A stretch of DNA of 64,000 bases, from NCBI GenBank assembly GCA_001873995.1, contig MNVR01000008.1, positions 11,903 to 75,902 on the forward strand, in the 5' to 3' direction. Position 1 is the stretch's first letter. Every line of letters starts with the position of its first letter. Shown here piece by piece: positions 36,838 to 45,595 of the stretch. Both the position numbers and the translations under genes were made by a program. The DNA comes from Candidatus Phelpsiimicrobium noxiivivens. GTDB lineage: Bacteria; Omnitrophota; Gorgyraeia; Velamenicoccales; Velamenicoccaceae. The notes beneath the pieces were generated by a model. The model had not been told where the DNA came from. It worked only from the letters and a program-made list of their open reading frames with translations, and searched no databases.

Positions 36838-36902
36838 AGGGACACATCCTATTTTTTAACCTCTCAGTTTCGATCCCCTTATAAAAAATAGGATGTGTCC
36901 CT
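36838..36902. repeat. Perfect 21-bp inverted repeat of the GGGACACATCC type
   Basis: AGGGACACATCCTATTTTTTA (21 bases, 36838-36858) is mirrored exactly at 36882-36902 around a 23-base loop. It follows cbiO by three bases. The form resembles REP sequences mobilised by RAYT (IS200-like) transposases; none is in this window. It can also act as a terminator. Confidence 0.7.
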
Positions 36903-36905
36903 AAT

Positions 36906-37712
36906 TTAATGATGGTCCGTGTGCTGGTGCGGGTGGACGTGAACAATATCTTTATGCCTATGGGCGTGTATATGCACCAGGTTATGCTCCATAAGCAATC
37001 GCTCATCCTTTAATATTTCAGAGCTGCTGCCAAAGGCGGCTATTTTCTTATCCGAGCCAAAAACATAAACCGTATCTGATATCTCCTCAACGATATGAAG
37101 GTCATGCGTAGAAGTAATTATGGTCTTTCCCGAAGAACTCGCCAAATTAAGCAGATCTATAATATGCCTGGTAGTTAGTGGATCCAACCCGGCCGTAGGT
37201 TCATCCAACAGAAGGACATCAGGGCCTATTATCAGCGTAGTTGCTATCGCGACCTTGCGCCTTTCGCCGATGCTTAACTGGTGAGGAGACCTGTCAAGCA
37301 AGTCTGTTATCCCTAACATAGCGGTAAGTTCTTCAAGGCATTTCTCTATCTCTATTTTTGACGCCCCAAGTTGCAGCGGCCCAAAGATTATATCCTCTCT
37401 TACAGTAGGACAAAATAACTGTATATCCGGATTCTGAAAAACCAGCCCCACCGACTTCCTGAAATTCCTGGAAAAACCGGCATCATTAAGATCACCTTCT
37501 CTCAACTCTTTGCCAAAGGCCCTTATTATCCCCTTATCCGGAAAAATGAGCCCATCAAGCATATGCAAGAGCGTTGATTTTCCGGAGCCGTTCGCGCCAA
37601 TAACCGATATTTTCTCTCCCCGCTTTATAGTGATATTGATATCCCACAGAGCCGGATACTTTCCAAGATAAGAAAAATTCACATCCTTTAGTTCAAAAAT
37701 AATATCATCCAT
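36906..37712 (-). CDS. cbiO: ECF transporter ATPase for cobalt/nickel, with a His-rich tail
   Basis: 268 residues. ABC ATPase with Walker A (GANGSGKST), signature LSIGERRKVAIA, Walker B VLLLDEPTAG and the H-loop in STHDLH. The last 26 residues contain twelve His, a likely metal-binding tail. Together with cbiM, cbiN and cbiQ it powers Ni2+ or Co2+ uptake; nickel fits the hydrogenase genes in the window. Overlaps cbiQ by 8 bases. Confidence 0.92.
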   Translation of the reverse strand: MDDIIFELKDVNFSYLGKYPALWDINITIKRGEKISVIGANGSGKSTLLHMLDGLIFPDKGIIRAFGKELREGDLNDAGFSRNFRKSVGLVFQNPDIQLFCPTVREDIIFGPLQLGASKIEIEKCLEELTAMLGITDLLDRSPHQLSIGERRKVAIATTLIIGPDVLLLDEPTAGLDPLTTRHIIDLLNLASSSGKTIITSTHDLHIVEEISDTVYVFGSDKKIAAFGSSSEILKDERLLMEHNLVHIHAHRHKDIVHVHPHQHTDHH

Positions 37713-38535
37713 ATTTCCTCATCGCCGTAAACATTATCGCCGCAAATATGAACCAAACCAGATCTTTTGGCTTAAACCTGAAATCCGTTAATACGGCCGG
37801 CTCTCCCGCGTATCCCCGGGAAAGCATCGCCTTATATACCTCTTCGTTAAGCTGATATGAGCGATGCCAAAGATACGCGATGTTCCAGGCCACAAGATGT
37901 TGTCCTCTTTTATAATGAACAAGCGTCCCAACGCGGCTTTTGATAGCCAAATAAGTATCTTCTATTATCTCAGCAAAAAGATAAATATAACGGTAGCACA
38001 TGCCGAGTGTCATAACAAAAACCTGAGGTATCTTAAAAATACGCAAAACCTTGAGCAGTTCAAAATGCTTGGTTGTAATGCTCAAAAGAACAACAAATGA
38101 AACTGAAGTAATGACGCGCGTAACAAATAACTCCGCCCCTGATAGGCCTTGATGAGTAATGGTAAGTTTGTGCCCGATCAGGCTGAATGAAACCAAAGGA
38201 TCGCCGGGTGTAAAGATACTAAACAGGGCAGGAATGGCGATAAAAAGTGAGAACAAGGGAATGAATACCCACGTTCGCTTTAAGAAAAATAAAAGATCTA
38301 TCCTGGAGACTTGGGCCAGCATCAGGCATAGCGCGTAAAGATACAATAAGACCAGGATATTTTTGGTAAACAGTATTTGGAGAAGAAACAAAAGAAAAGT
38401 CGCGGCCTTTATTCTCGGGTCTAGAGACTGTAAAAAACCGATCCTTGACGCGTACCCCTCAGCGAAAATAGATCCTTTTATAAAAGACAAGGCGCCTGTC
38501 AGCGAGCGCTCTATGAAATTGCTTTTTTTAAACAA
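37705..38535 (-). CDS. cbiQ: ECF transporter T component
   Basis: 276 residues with several TM helices; SLDPRIKAATFLLFLLQ near the N-terminus and the coupling-helix motif AMLSRGYAGE near the C-terminus are the CbiQ signatures. It couples the ATPase to the substrate-binding subunit. Confidence 0.9.
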   Translation of the reverse strand: MFKKSNFIERSLTGALSFIKGSIFAEGYASRIGFLQSLDPRIKAATFLLFLLQILFTKNILVLLYLYALCLMLAQVSRIDLLFFLKRTWVFIPLFSLFIAIPALFSIFTPGDPLVSFSLIGHKLTITHQGLSGAELFVTRVITSVSFVVLLSITTKHFELLKVLRIFKIPQVFVMTLGMCYRYIYLFAEIIEDTYLAIKSRVGTLVHYKRGQHLVAWNIAYLWHRSYQLNEEVYKAMLSRGYAGEPAVLTDFRFKPKDLVWFIFAAIMFTAMRKYG

Positions 38536-38536
38536 T

Positions 38537-38872
38537 CTATTCGCCTTTCCTGGAAAGCATCCTACCTATCAACAATGCCAAAATGACTACTATGGCTATA
38601 CCTATAATAGCTGACATAATATAGGCAAAGCTAAAATGTAGCAACCCCTTTTCTTCCCAGCCCTTGAAAGCGTAGTCCGGAAAAGGCGCGCTCCAGATAT
38701 TTGAGAGCCTCTCTAAACCCTGGGGTATATACCCTACAAGTTTCTGCATTTCATCCATTCCCCATTCTCCCCAGGCGCTACCTGCCATAAAATGTTCAGG
38801 CAATAACAATCCGAGCGGAGAAAGGACGATCAATATTGCCAATCCTATCAAAAATTTTGTCGTAATTTTCAT
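38537..38872 (-). CDS. cbiN: CbiN-like small transporter subunit (PDGLE type)
   Basis: 111 residues: TM helix at 5-24, extracytoplasmic loop containing the PQGLERL segment (PDGLE-like), and TM helix at about 80-104. Such small subunits accompany CbiM in cobalt/nickel importers. One base separates it from cbiQ. Confidence 0.75.
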   Translation of the reverse strand: MKITTKFLIGLAILIVLSPLGLLLPEHFMAGSAWGEWGMDEMQKLVGYIPQGLERLSNIWSAPFPDYAFKGWEEKGLLHFSFAYIMSAIIGIAIVVILALLIGRMLSRKGE

Positions 38873-38883
38873 GATGAAATCTC

Positions 38884-39585
38884 CTAATGAGACAAATCGT
38901 CCTGGTTGATTTGTCTCATTAAAAGAAGATCCGGGGAGTGCTTCTGCAAATATTTAACTACGAGCGCCGTCACAATAGCTTCAACCCATCCAAATATCAA
39001 AATATGCTCGCCTACCATCGCAGGCACAGCGGCATTAAGGCCATAAGGACAATAAAGAGCCTGACCGCTGGCAGTATGATGCAGCAAAGGCTGTAATCCG
39101 AATTCAAAGCCAGCTAAAAAAGCAGCTACATTGATACCAATATATCCAGCCACGCCGGCTGCGAATATCTTTCTGCCAGAATCCTCAGATGCCTTGCAGC
39201 TAACAGCCCTATACACGTAGTAACCAACGAACGGCAGCACAAAAGCCATATTAAAACAGTTTGCTCCTATCGCGGTTATGCCGCCATCTCCGAATAACAG
39301 CGCCTGAACCACTAAAGCAACAGTTATAGAAATGCAGGCTGCCCACGGCCCCAATAATATCGCGACAAGCACCCCGCCTACCGCGTGTCCGGTTGAACCT
39401 CCGGGTATAGGCACATTAAACATCATAATAACAAAACTAAAAGCAGCGCCTATGGCCAACATAGGCACTTGCCGCGCTTTTAGCGTTTTCTTAACGATCT
39501 TTGACGCGGCTGTCCATATCGGCAACATCACAGCGTAGAAAACACCGCATGTCGCCGGCCCTAAGTATCCATCCGGAATATGCAT
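38884..39585 (-). CDS. cbiM: ECF transporter substrate-binding subunit for cobalt/nickel
   Basis: 233 residues with the invariant metal-binding N-terminus MHIPDGYL and a polytopic membrane fold (GGSTGHAVGG, ANCFNMAFV). The last twelve codons (MRQINQDDLSH and stop) come from the hairpin repeat at 38885-38921, so the natural C-terminus was replaced or extended. A two-hairpin element lies 15 bases upstream of the start. Confidence 0.92.
   Translation of the reverse strand: MHIPDGYLGPATCGVFYAVMLPIWTAASKIVKKTLKARQVPMLAIGAAFSFVIMMFNVPIPGGSTGHAVGGVLVAILLGPWAACISITVALVVQALLFGDGGITAIGANCFNMAFVLPFVGYYVYRAVSCKASEDSGRKIFAAGVAGYIGINVAAFLAGFEFGLQPLLHHTASGQALYCPYGLNAAVPAMVGEHILIFGWVEAIVTALVVKYLQKHSPDLLLMRQINQDDLSH
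38885..38921. repeat. ATGAGACAAATC hairpin repeat, copy 2 (overlaps cbiM end)
   Basis: TAATGAGACAAATC (38885-38898) pairs with GATTTGTCTCATTA (38908-38921) around a 9-base loop. It encodes the C-terminus and TAG of cbiM. Confidence 0.75.
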
Positions 39586-39600
39586 ATCTCGTACTCAAGC

Positions 39601-39643
39601 CTTTTCTTAATTTGGTATCAGGAGAGCCTACACTTTCTGTGTA
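39601..39643 (-). repeat. Two-hairpin repeat, copy 2
   Basis: CTTTTCT/AGGAGAG (with G-U pairs) closes a 12-base loop, then TACAC-TTTCT-GTGTA. It fills the gap between the radical SAM gene and cbiM, 15 bases before the cbiM ATG. Confidence 0.6.
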
Positions 39644-39647
39644 AAAA

Positions 39648-40919
39648 TTATAACACGAATCTCTCTTTTGGAAGATTGAAATATCCTAATCGCACGCTTT
39701 TGCATTCTTTCTTTAACAAAGATATCATCTTTGCTACTCCAATAAGCCTACCGCTTGGATAAGGAACCCGCGCTATAAGAAGATCAGGGTCTATGCTTAA
39801 ATTGCGCAACTGCAAGAGGTCAACAAACCCATATTCGAGGAATTTTACGAGCGCTTTGACTTCACTTTCAGAGTCTGTAAATCCAGGCATGACTAAAAGA
39901 TTTATTGAAACAAAAAGGCCGCTCTTTTTGGCGCGCCTGACAGAATCCAAGACATCACGCAATCGGTATCCCCTGGGCCGGTAATAATTATTATATGACT
40001 TTTCGCGGACACTGTTTAGACTAATACGCACGCTATCCAAACCCGCATTGGATAATCTTTCAAGATAATCAGGGTTAAAACCATTGGTGTTTAAATGGAT
40101 TGTACCTTTAGGCGTATATTTACGCAATAGCAAGATAGCTTCTTTTAAAACAGAGAACTGCAGCAACGGTTCTCCTTCGCATCCCTGGCCAAAACTAACG
40201 AGCGCTTGTTTCGCGTTTTTTATATGATATGAAGCTACCTCAAATACCTCCCGAGCTGTAGGTACAAAAGAGACGCGTTCGTGAGAAGCAAGGCTGCAAC
40301 CGCTCTCTTGCGAAGAAAGGCACCCCAAGCATCTCGCGTTGCATTGAGGCGATACAGGAAGCGGCGCCTCTCCCCTGTTTAAATATAGGTCCTGGGCATT
40401 GCGGCAATTATAGGAAAGCGCGCAAAAAGAAAGATGTTTAAACAACCTGTTTTTTGGAAATTTTCTTAATACTCTTGAGATATTTGCCCGCATCACGGAC
40501 TTCTGTTCATAATAAAAAGGCCTCTGCCTTCTGGCAAGGTCTATCTGTAAAGCACAGGCATAAAATTTGCCTTGTCTCCATCCGACTGCAGTATATGGCC
40601 ATAAAGGCAGAATGACGCGGGTAGATATCTTCTGCGCGGCGGGCAGACAAGTCCTTGTAAAACCAGGTATCAAAAACGCGGATACAGGAAAACATTTAAA
40701 ATCGCGGAATCTATTTACTGTAACGAAAGCACGATCACGCTCATCCCAGGCAACGAGCGCGTGGTGGGGCATAAAAAAAAGCGTGCTGCCTTTGGGCAGG
40801 ACGACCATGCTATCGTAACTAGGCACTATAAAACTACGACCGGCAGAAGCAGCCATCTTTAAAACAGGATGGACAAATATATTACCTTTTATGTCAGATA
40901 GGACTAAATTAGGCATCAT
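39648..40919 (-). CDS. Radical SAM protein of unknown function
   Basis: 423 residues. The first 185 residues match no domain I know. A radical SAM core follows, with the cluster motif CNARCLGCLSSQ (about 191-202; CxxxCxxC), a GGEP-like segment QGCEGEPLL, and TIHLNTNG / VRISLNSV typical of the SPASM/Twitch type group. No substrate can be inferred; its neighbours are rluB and the nickel transporter. Confidence 0.8.
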   Translation of the reverse strand: MMPNLVLSDIKGNIFVHPVLKMAASAGRSFIVPSYDSMVVLPKGSTLFFMPHHALVAWDERDRAFVTVNRFRDFKCFPVSAFLIPGFTRTCLPAAQKISTRVILPLWPYTAVGWRQGKFYACALQIDLARRQRPFYYEQKSVMRANISRVLRKFPKNRLFKHLSFCALSYNCRNAQDLYLNRGEAPLPVSPQCNARCLGCLSSQESGCSLASHERVSFVPTAREVFEVASYHIKNAKQALVSFGQGCEGEPLLQFSVLKEAILLLRKYTPKGTIHLNTNGFNPDYLERLSNAGLDSVRISLNSVREKSYNNYYRPRGYRLRDVLDSVRRAKKSGLFVSINLLVMPGFTDSESEVKALVKFLEYGFVDLLQLRNLSIDPDLLIARVPYPSGRLIGVAKMISLLKKECKSVRLGYFNLPKERFVL

Positions 40920-40929
40920 ATCAAACCAC

Positions 40930-41676
40930 CTAAATTATCTTCAGAGCTGCACGCAACCGCTCAACTTCATCTTTTGTTAAAAACCTCCACTGTCCCTCTT
41001 TCAGATTCCCAAGTTCTAAAGAGCCCTGCCTGATACGCGTCAGTTCTTTTACGTGATAACGCAGTGCCGCGAACATCCTCCTTACCTGCCGCTTGCGGCC
41101 TTCACGGATAACTATCTCCACCTCTTGCCCACGGTTCACGAGGCCCAGCCTCGGACCCGATCGCCAAGGCTGGGCCAAGGTAATTCTGCATAGAGAAGTC
41201 ATCTCCGCGTCAAGCAAAACACCCTTTTCTATTTTATATTTGTCATGCAATTTTAGCGGTTTATCTAATACCACCCTGTAGGCCTTATCAACTTCAAAAG
41301 AAGGATGGCTCATTCGATGCGTCAATATACCGTCGTTAGTCAAAAGTATCAGCCCTGTTGTATCCTTATCCAACCTGCCTACAGGATAGAGGCCTTTGAA
41401 CTGAGGCGGCAGTACATCAAGGATCTTATGCTCGGCAAACCTGTCGCTCTTGGTAGTTGTAACACCTTTAGGCTTATTCAAAAGTATATAAATATTTTCT
41501 TTATGGGGAAGGACGCGTTTACCGTTAAGTGCTACGGATAAGGAAGAACTTGTCAGTTGATAAGAGGGTTCAAGAATAGTTTTACCGTCAACAGTCACAC
41601 AGCCGCTGAGTATAAGGTCTAGTGCCTTTCTGCGTGAGCAGGCGCCGGAATGGGAAAGGAATACCTGGAGGCGCAT
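40930..41676 (-). CDS. rluB: 23S rRNA pseudouridine synthase, RsuA/RluB family
   Basis: 248 residues: S4 RNA-binding domain (about 1-50), then the synthase domain with the catalytic Asp in PVGRLDKDTTGLILLTND and the EGRKRQVRRMF motif. It isomerises a uridine in large-subunit rRNA, though RsuA (16S) is possible. A palindromic element inserts PWRSGPRLGL in the loop before the EGRKRQVRRM motif. Confidence 0.9.
   Translation of the reverse strand: MRLQVFLSHSGACSRRKALDLILSGCVTVDGKTILEPSYQLTSSSLSVALNGKRVLPHKENIYILLNKPKGVTTTKSDRFAEHKILDVLPPQFKGLYPVGRLDKDTTGLILLTNDGILTHRMSHPSFEVDKAYRVVLDKPLKLHDKYKIEKGVLLDAEMTSLCRITLAQPWRSGPRLGLVNRGQEVEIVIREGRKRQVRRMFAALRYHVKELTRIRQGSLELGNLKEGQWRFLTKDEVERLRAALKII
41139..41181 (-). 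repeat. In-frame 43-bp palindromic insertion in rluB
   Basis: 36 of 43 positions identical with 14794-14836 in rnfC, same reading frame, encoding PWRSGPRLGL. The insertion point is a surface loop between two strands. Confidence 0.65.
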
Positions 41677-41680
41677 CTTT

Positions 41681-42067
41681 TTAAGCAGGGCCGATGCGGT
41701 TTTTGATTAGTTCTAATATCTCATCAGAGCGGCAAGGTTTAGCTACAATACAGCGATTAGCAATGATCTCACCTGTTTTCTCCTGCTCTGCTTTAGTCAC
41801 AACACTCGTCAAAAAGATAACTGGTATTTCGCGAGTCAAAGAATTCTGAAGTAATTCTGCCGCGATGTCCGAGCCGTCAATATCAGGCAGCATAAGGTCT
41901 AAGATAATAAGGCTGGGAATGTCTTTTTTAGCGAGTTTAAGGCCTTCCGCGCCTGAATCAGTGACAGCCACGCCGTAACCGCTTCTTCTTAAAAAACCTG
42001 ACAAAGAATCCAAAATGTCTTTTTCATCATCAACTATCAAAACACTTTTTCTTACGCCTGGGCACAT
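41681..42067 (-). CDS. Single-domain response regulator
   Basis: 128 residues: acidic pocket in LIVDDEKD, phospho-acceptor Asp in SLIILDLMLPDIDG, Thr/Ser in FLTSVV, Lys in VAKPCR. No output domain. Five bases separate its end from the rluB start; the third stand-alone receiver in the window. Confidence 0.88.
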   Translation of the reverse strand: MCPGVRKSVLIVDDEKDILDSLSGFLRRSGYGVAVTDSGAEGLKLAKKDIPSLIILDLMLPDIDGSDIAAELLQNSLTREIPVIFLTSVVTKAEQEKTGEIIANRCIVAKPCRSDEILELIKNRIGPA

Positions 42068-42093
42068 ATTTCACCTCTCATAATTCTCGCTTA

Positions 42094-42158
42094 CCCCGAG
42101 AGATCAAGAGGATTTCCGGGGCTTAAGTACCAGAGATTTCTTGAATAGAAATTTCTGG
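42094..42158. repeat. Two hairpins in the gap between the M48 and receiver genes
   Basis: CCCCG...CGGGG (42094-42121) and CCAGAgATTTCT...AGAAATTTCTGG (42130-42158, one mismatch). No T-run follows, so they are not clear intrinsic terminators. Confidence 0.45.
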
Positions 42159-42185
42159 GTGCGCGGTGTTCAAATTATAGCACAA

Positions 42186-42953
42186 TCAGGTATTTTTTGT
42201 GACTTCTTCTTTAACTTTTCGGATACGCTCCTCCATGCGCGGATGGTCGCTCAAAATTTCAAATATCCTGCCCGAAGGGCCTTTTTCCTTATTTAATAGC
42301 TCCAATGTCCTGACTAAGCCATAAGGGTCATATCCCGCGCGCAACATATATTTAACAGCCAACTTATCAGCTAAGAATTCGTCTTCGCGGCCGTATCCCT
42401 TAGACAATAGGCCATAGACCGCGTCAGTAGCGCCTGATATTTCTTTAGCAAGCTGAGGGTCATTATTGCCAAAACCGGCTAAGGCTAAAGCCATTAAAAA
42501 ATTATAACCCAGCGCGGCCTGCATTTTTTTAACAGAGTGTTTTGCTGCTGCATGCCCTACTTCATGGGATAGAATAGCAGCGAGCTCCTGTTCGTCTATC
42601 CTATCCAAAAGGCCTTTATAGATATATACATATCCGCCCGGAAGCGTAAAAGCGTTCAGGTCGCTGCTGTCTAATACCATAAAATGATAGACAATATCCC
42701 TTCTGTCTGAGGCTTGGGCTATCCTTTGGCCTATCTTATTGACAAGAAGCTGTTTTGCCGCGTCCTTAAACGGCGGGATCTCATTTTTTATAATATTATC
42801 CGACATACTGCGGCCTATCTGCACTTCTTGCATACTATTTATCAAAATAAGTTCTTTCTTTTGTGTCGCTGAATTATAGACAGTGGCGCAGCCAGTCAAC
42901 GCCATGATCGGCAATAAAAAAACAAGGATTTTAAATTTTACAGGAATAGTCAC
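42186..42953 (-). CDS. M48-family metalloprotease lipoprotein
   Basis: 255 residues: lipoprotein signal with lipobox LTGCA (Cys near 22), then an M48 peptidase domain with the zinc motif HEVGHAAAKH and the downstream EDEFLADKLAV Glu ligand. LoiP/YcaL-like proteases of this kind act in periplasmic quality control of the outer membrane. Overlaps the thioesterase gene by 4 bases. Confidence 0.9.
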   Translation of the reverse strand: MTIPVKFKILVFLLPIMALTGCATVYNSATQKKELILINSMQEVQIGRSMSDNIIKNEIPPFKDAAKQLLVNKIGQRIAQASDRRDIVYHFMVLDSSDLNAFTLPGGYVYIYKGLLDRIDEQELAAILSHEVGHAAAKHSVKKMQAALGYNFLMALALAGFGNNDPQLAKEISGATDAVYGLLSKGYGREDEFLADKLAVKYMLRAGYDPYGLVRTLELLNKEKGPSGRIFEILSDHPRMEERIRKVKEEVTKNT

Positions 42954-43351
42954 GTCAGGAGGCTCTTTATATTTTGAGGTATCTTACGGGGCTTGACATC
43001 CTTATCAATAAGGACGTGCGTCGTATAGCCCTCAGCCAGAAGAAGGCCGTCTTTTTTGCGCAGGACCTTATAGTTAAACTTTAAGCTTGAGCTCCTAACA
43101 TCGCTGGGCCACGTATGAACAACAACAATATCGGCATAACGCGCGGGCGACTTATAAACACAATTGGACTCAACTACAGCCATAAACAACCCTTCTTTTT
43201 CAACATCGCAATAATCCAGACCCTGCGCGAGAAGATATTCAGTACGGCCTACTTCAAACCATACTAAATAATTAGCGTAATAAACAATACCCATCTTATC
43301 CGTTTCGGCATACCTGACCTTTATTTCAGTTGTATGGACTTTAACAGGCAT
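42950..43351 (-). CDS. Acyl-CoA thioesterase, YbgC/FadM family
   Basis: 133 residues, single hot-dog fold. The catalytic pattern YAETDKMGIVYYANYLVWFE with Asp17 and the following Tyr/Asn is typical of 4-hydroxybenzoyl-CoA/YbgC thioesterases. Substrate unknown; overlaps rlmN by 11 bases. Confidence 0.88.
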   Translation of the reverse strand: MPVKVHTTEIKVRYAETDKMGIVYYANYLVWFEVGRTEYLLAQGLDYCDVEKEGLFMAVVESNCVYKSPARYADIVVVHTWPSDVRSSSLKFNYKVLRKKDGLLLAEGYTTHVLIDKDVKPRKIPQNIKSLLT

Positions 43352-44390
43352 CTTGTTTCCTCGCTTTCAGCGTCTTATATTTAAGCTGGCCGCAGGCAGC
43401 CGATATATCCGCGCCCCGCGGCATCCGAATTGTTGCCTCAATGCCATTTTTTGCTAAATAACTCTTAAAAAATAATACTTCAAGCTTGCTCGGAGCCTGA
43501 AACCCTATCCTGGAAATAACCGGATTATACGGGATGATATTGACCTTGGCATTCAATCCGCGCATAAGCCTTATCAAACTCTGAGCGTCCTCAACGCCGG
43601 TGTTATATCCCCCGAGGAGCACATATTCAAACGTAACCTTTCTTTTCGTAGCATCATAATATTTGCGTATTGCTTCAAATAATACATTTATTGGGAACCT
43701 CTTATTAATCGGAAGTATTCCACTGCGCTTCTCATCGGTAGCGGCATGCAGGGAAACAGAAAGCTCAACCTGCAGGCCTTCCTTGCTCAAACGCTCTATT
43801 CCCGGGGCAAATCCCGCAGTTGATATAGTCATCTTTCTAGCGCCCAGACGAATACCTGATCCAGAGTTCATAATCCTTATGGCGCGCATTACATTATCGT
43901 AATTATCAAGCGGTTCGCCTATACCCATAAATACAACGTTAGTTATGGGGCTTGAGACATTTTTTCTGATGGTGATAAACTCAGAGAGGATCTCAGACGT
44001 TGATAGATCCCTCTTAAAACCAAGAAGGCCGCTGGCGCAAAACGCGCAGGAAAACTTACACCCGGCCTGAGCCGATAGGCATACGGTAACGCGGGATTTA
44101 AAAGGAATGGATACGCCCTCAATAAGGGCGTCATCTTTAAGCCTGAATAAGAATTTCTGCGTTAAGTCACGCGAAGTCTCTATTTCTTCCAAGCCCAATT
44201 TTTCTATCACGAATACTTTTTTCAGCCTTTCCTTGACATCTTTAGGCAGATTGACCATCAAAGAAAAATCTTCAACGCCCTGCTTATAAAGCCAGCTGTA
44301 AACCTGCCGGGCACGGTAAGACGGCAGGCCTAAACTTTTAAATTTTTCTTCCAGTTCTTTAAGCGTGTGATTTCTTATGTCTTCAACCAT
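43341..44390 (-). CDS. rlmN: 23S rRNA (adenine-2503-C2) methyltransferase
   Basis: 349 residues, radical SAM enzyme. Cluster motif CKFSCAFCAS (CxxxCxxC), GIGEPLDNYDNV, SVSLHA, and the second methyl-carrying Cys in GADISAACGQL near the C-terminus are all present, as needed for the mechanism. Overlaps the MOSC gene by 16 bases. Confidence 0.95.
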   Translation of the reverse strand: MVEDIRNHTLKELEEKFKSLGLPSYRARQVYSWLYKQGVEDFSLMVNLPKDVKERLKKVFVIEKLGLEEIETSRDLTQKFLFRLKDDALIEGVSIPFKSRVTVCLSAQAGCKFSCAFCASGLLGFKRDLSTSEILSEFITIRKNVSSPITNVVFMGIGEPLDNYDNVMRAIRIMNSGSGIRLGARKMTISTAGFAPGIERLSKEGLQVELSVSLHAATDEKRSGILPINKRFPINVLFEAIRKYYDATKRKVTFEYVLLGGYNTGVEDAQSLIRLMRGLNAKVNIIPYNPVISRIGFQAPSKLEVLFFKSYLAKNGIEATIRMPRGADISAACGQLKYKTLKARKQDAC

Positions 44391-44854
44391 GAAAATAGTG
44401 CCTTCTGCCTTGAGAGCGTTACGCGGTCATGCAAGTTGACAATGCCGCCCTTTTCAACCGAAGCAAAAACACCCTGCTTGGGCATGATACAACGGCCCAC
44501 GCGCTGCATGATCGCGCACGCGCTATGGCACTCCTTGCCTATTTGTGTTACTTTTAAAACAACACTTTGCCCTATATGTATCATATCACCTGTTTTAAGT
44601 TTTGACAGCTCAATACCCGCTGTCGTGATATTTTCGGCAAAAATACCCGGCCTGAGATCCATATCACGCGACGCTGAACTTGCCTCAACTTTTTCTATCT
44701 CTTCAATGGAAAGTAAACTCACCTGCCTGATACCACCCGTGGCATGCACGTCGTCTTCTACACCGCGCCCTTCTTTAAAGACAGCAGACTTTACCATCTC
44801 CTTAGGCTTACCTTTTTCTTTCCCGATATTAATTGAAAATACCTTCCCAGTCAT
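44375..44854 (-). CDS. MOSC-domain protein
   Basis: 159 residues covering one MOSC domain: GVEDDVHATGGIRQVSLLSIEEI, RPGIFAENITTAGIEL, and the conserved Cys in GKECHSACAIM. MOSC domains handle the molybdenum cofactor or its sulfur; moaC, moaA and moeA lie just upstream in the same direction, which supports a role in molybdopterin chemistry. Confidence 0.88.
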   Translation of the reverse strand: MTGKVFSINIGKEKGKPKEMVKSAVFKEGRGVEDDVHATGGIRQVSLLSIEEIEKVEASSASRDMDLRPGIFAENITTAGIELSKLKTGDMIHIGQSVVLKVTQIGKECHSACAIMQRVGRCIMPKQGVFASVEKGGIVNLHDRVTLSRQKALFSWLKT

Positions 44855-44869
44855 AATTTATTTGAATGG

Positions 44870-45115
44870 CAGCCTATATTGATTTGTCTTGCCATCTCTG
44901 GGGAACCATCCCGTGGTTCCCCCGTCTCGCCTTCGGCGGACGGCCCCCCTTCCGCTACGGGAGTCTTCGGGCGGCCATCATTGCCAACCCCATCGCAAGT
45001 GTCGCAAGTGAAACTGTTTCCAAGCTGTTCGGGACAGTGGGTACTCAACTACTCCAGCCAACCCACTTTCCCGATTGACTCAGAAACAGTTTCCCGATTG
45101 ACTTGGAAACAGTTT
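44870..45115. repeat. GC-rich intergenic repeat region with a tandem duplication
   Basis: Contains hairpins (GGGAACCA-TCCCG-TGGTTCCC near 44900), GAAACTGTTTCCAAG (about 45008) mirrored by CTTGGAAACAGTTTC, and a 23-base unit CCCGATTGACT--GAAACAGTTT repeated twice in tandem (45070-45092, 45093-45115) up to the moaC stop. Open frames here are incidental. Confidence 0.6.
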
Positions 45116-45544
45116 CTAAAACTGGCTTTTGCCGCCGGACTTCTTCAGCAACTTCAAGTCCGTAATAACAATATCTTTACTTTCGGTCTTTGCCATATCG
45201 TAAATAGTGAGGGCCGCGGCCGCGCAGGCTGTCAGAGCCTCCATCTCAACACCAGTAGCATAACTCGCTTTCGCTGTAGCAGTGATCGTCACAACAAGCC
45301 TTTCAAAGCTAAAATCTATTCCGACATAAGTCAAAGAGAGCGGATGGCACAACGGGATCATAGCTGCCGTATTCTTTGCCGCTAAAATACCCGCTGCTTG
45401 GGCCGCGGCCAAACAATCGCCTTTTGGCAAAGTACCGTTCTTTATCTTTTTTATAGTCTTTAATGCGCTAAGGACCTTCACCGAAGCCACAGCAACGCGT
45501 TTTGTGAACTTTTTATCCGAAATATCTACCATTCTTATATTCAT
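45116..45544 (-). CDS. moaC: Cyclic pyranopterin monophosphate synthase
   Basis: 142 residues, slightly short of the usual 155-160. MIPLCHPLSLT, TGVEMEALTACAAAALTIYDM and the active-site Lys-Asp region SKDIVITDLKLLKKSGGKS are present. It converts the MoaA product to cPMP. The stop codon is at the edge of a tandem repeat. Confidence 0.95.
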   Translation of the reverse strand: MNIRMVDISDKKFTKRVAVASVKVLSALKTIKKIKNGTLPKGDCLAAAQAAGILAAKNTAAMIPLCHPLSLTYVGIDFSFERLVVTITATAKASYATGVEMEALTACAAAALTIYDMAKTESKDIVITDLKLLKKSGGKSQF

Positions 45545-45595
45545 CTACATCACCTATAACCTATAAACTATTAATGATAAACTATAGACTAATTT

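Noticed and set aside
44851-45385. Open frames on both strands in the moaC-MOSC gap
   Set aside because: They are made of hairpin and tandem repeat sequence with no protein similarity.
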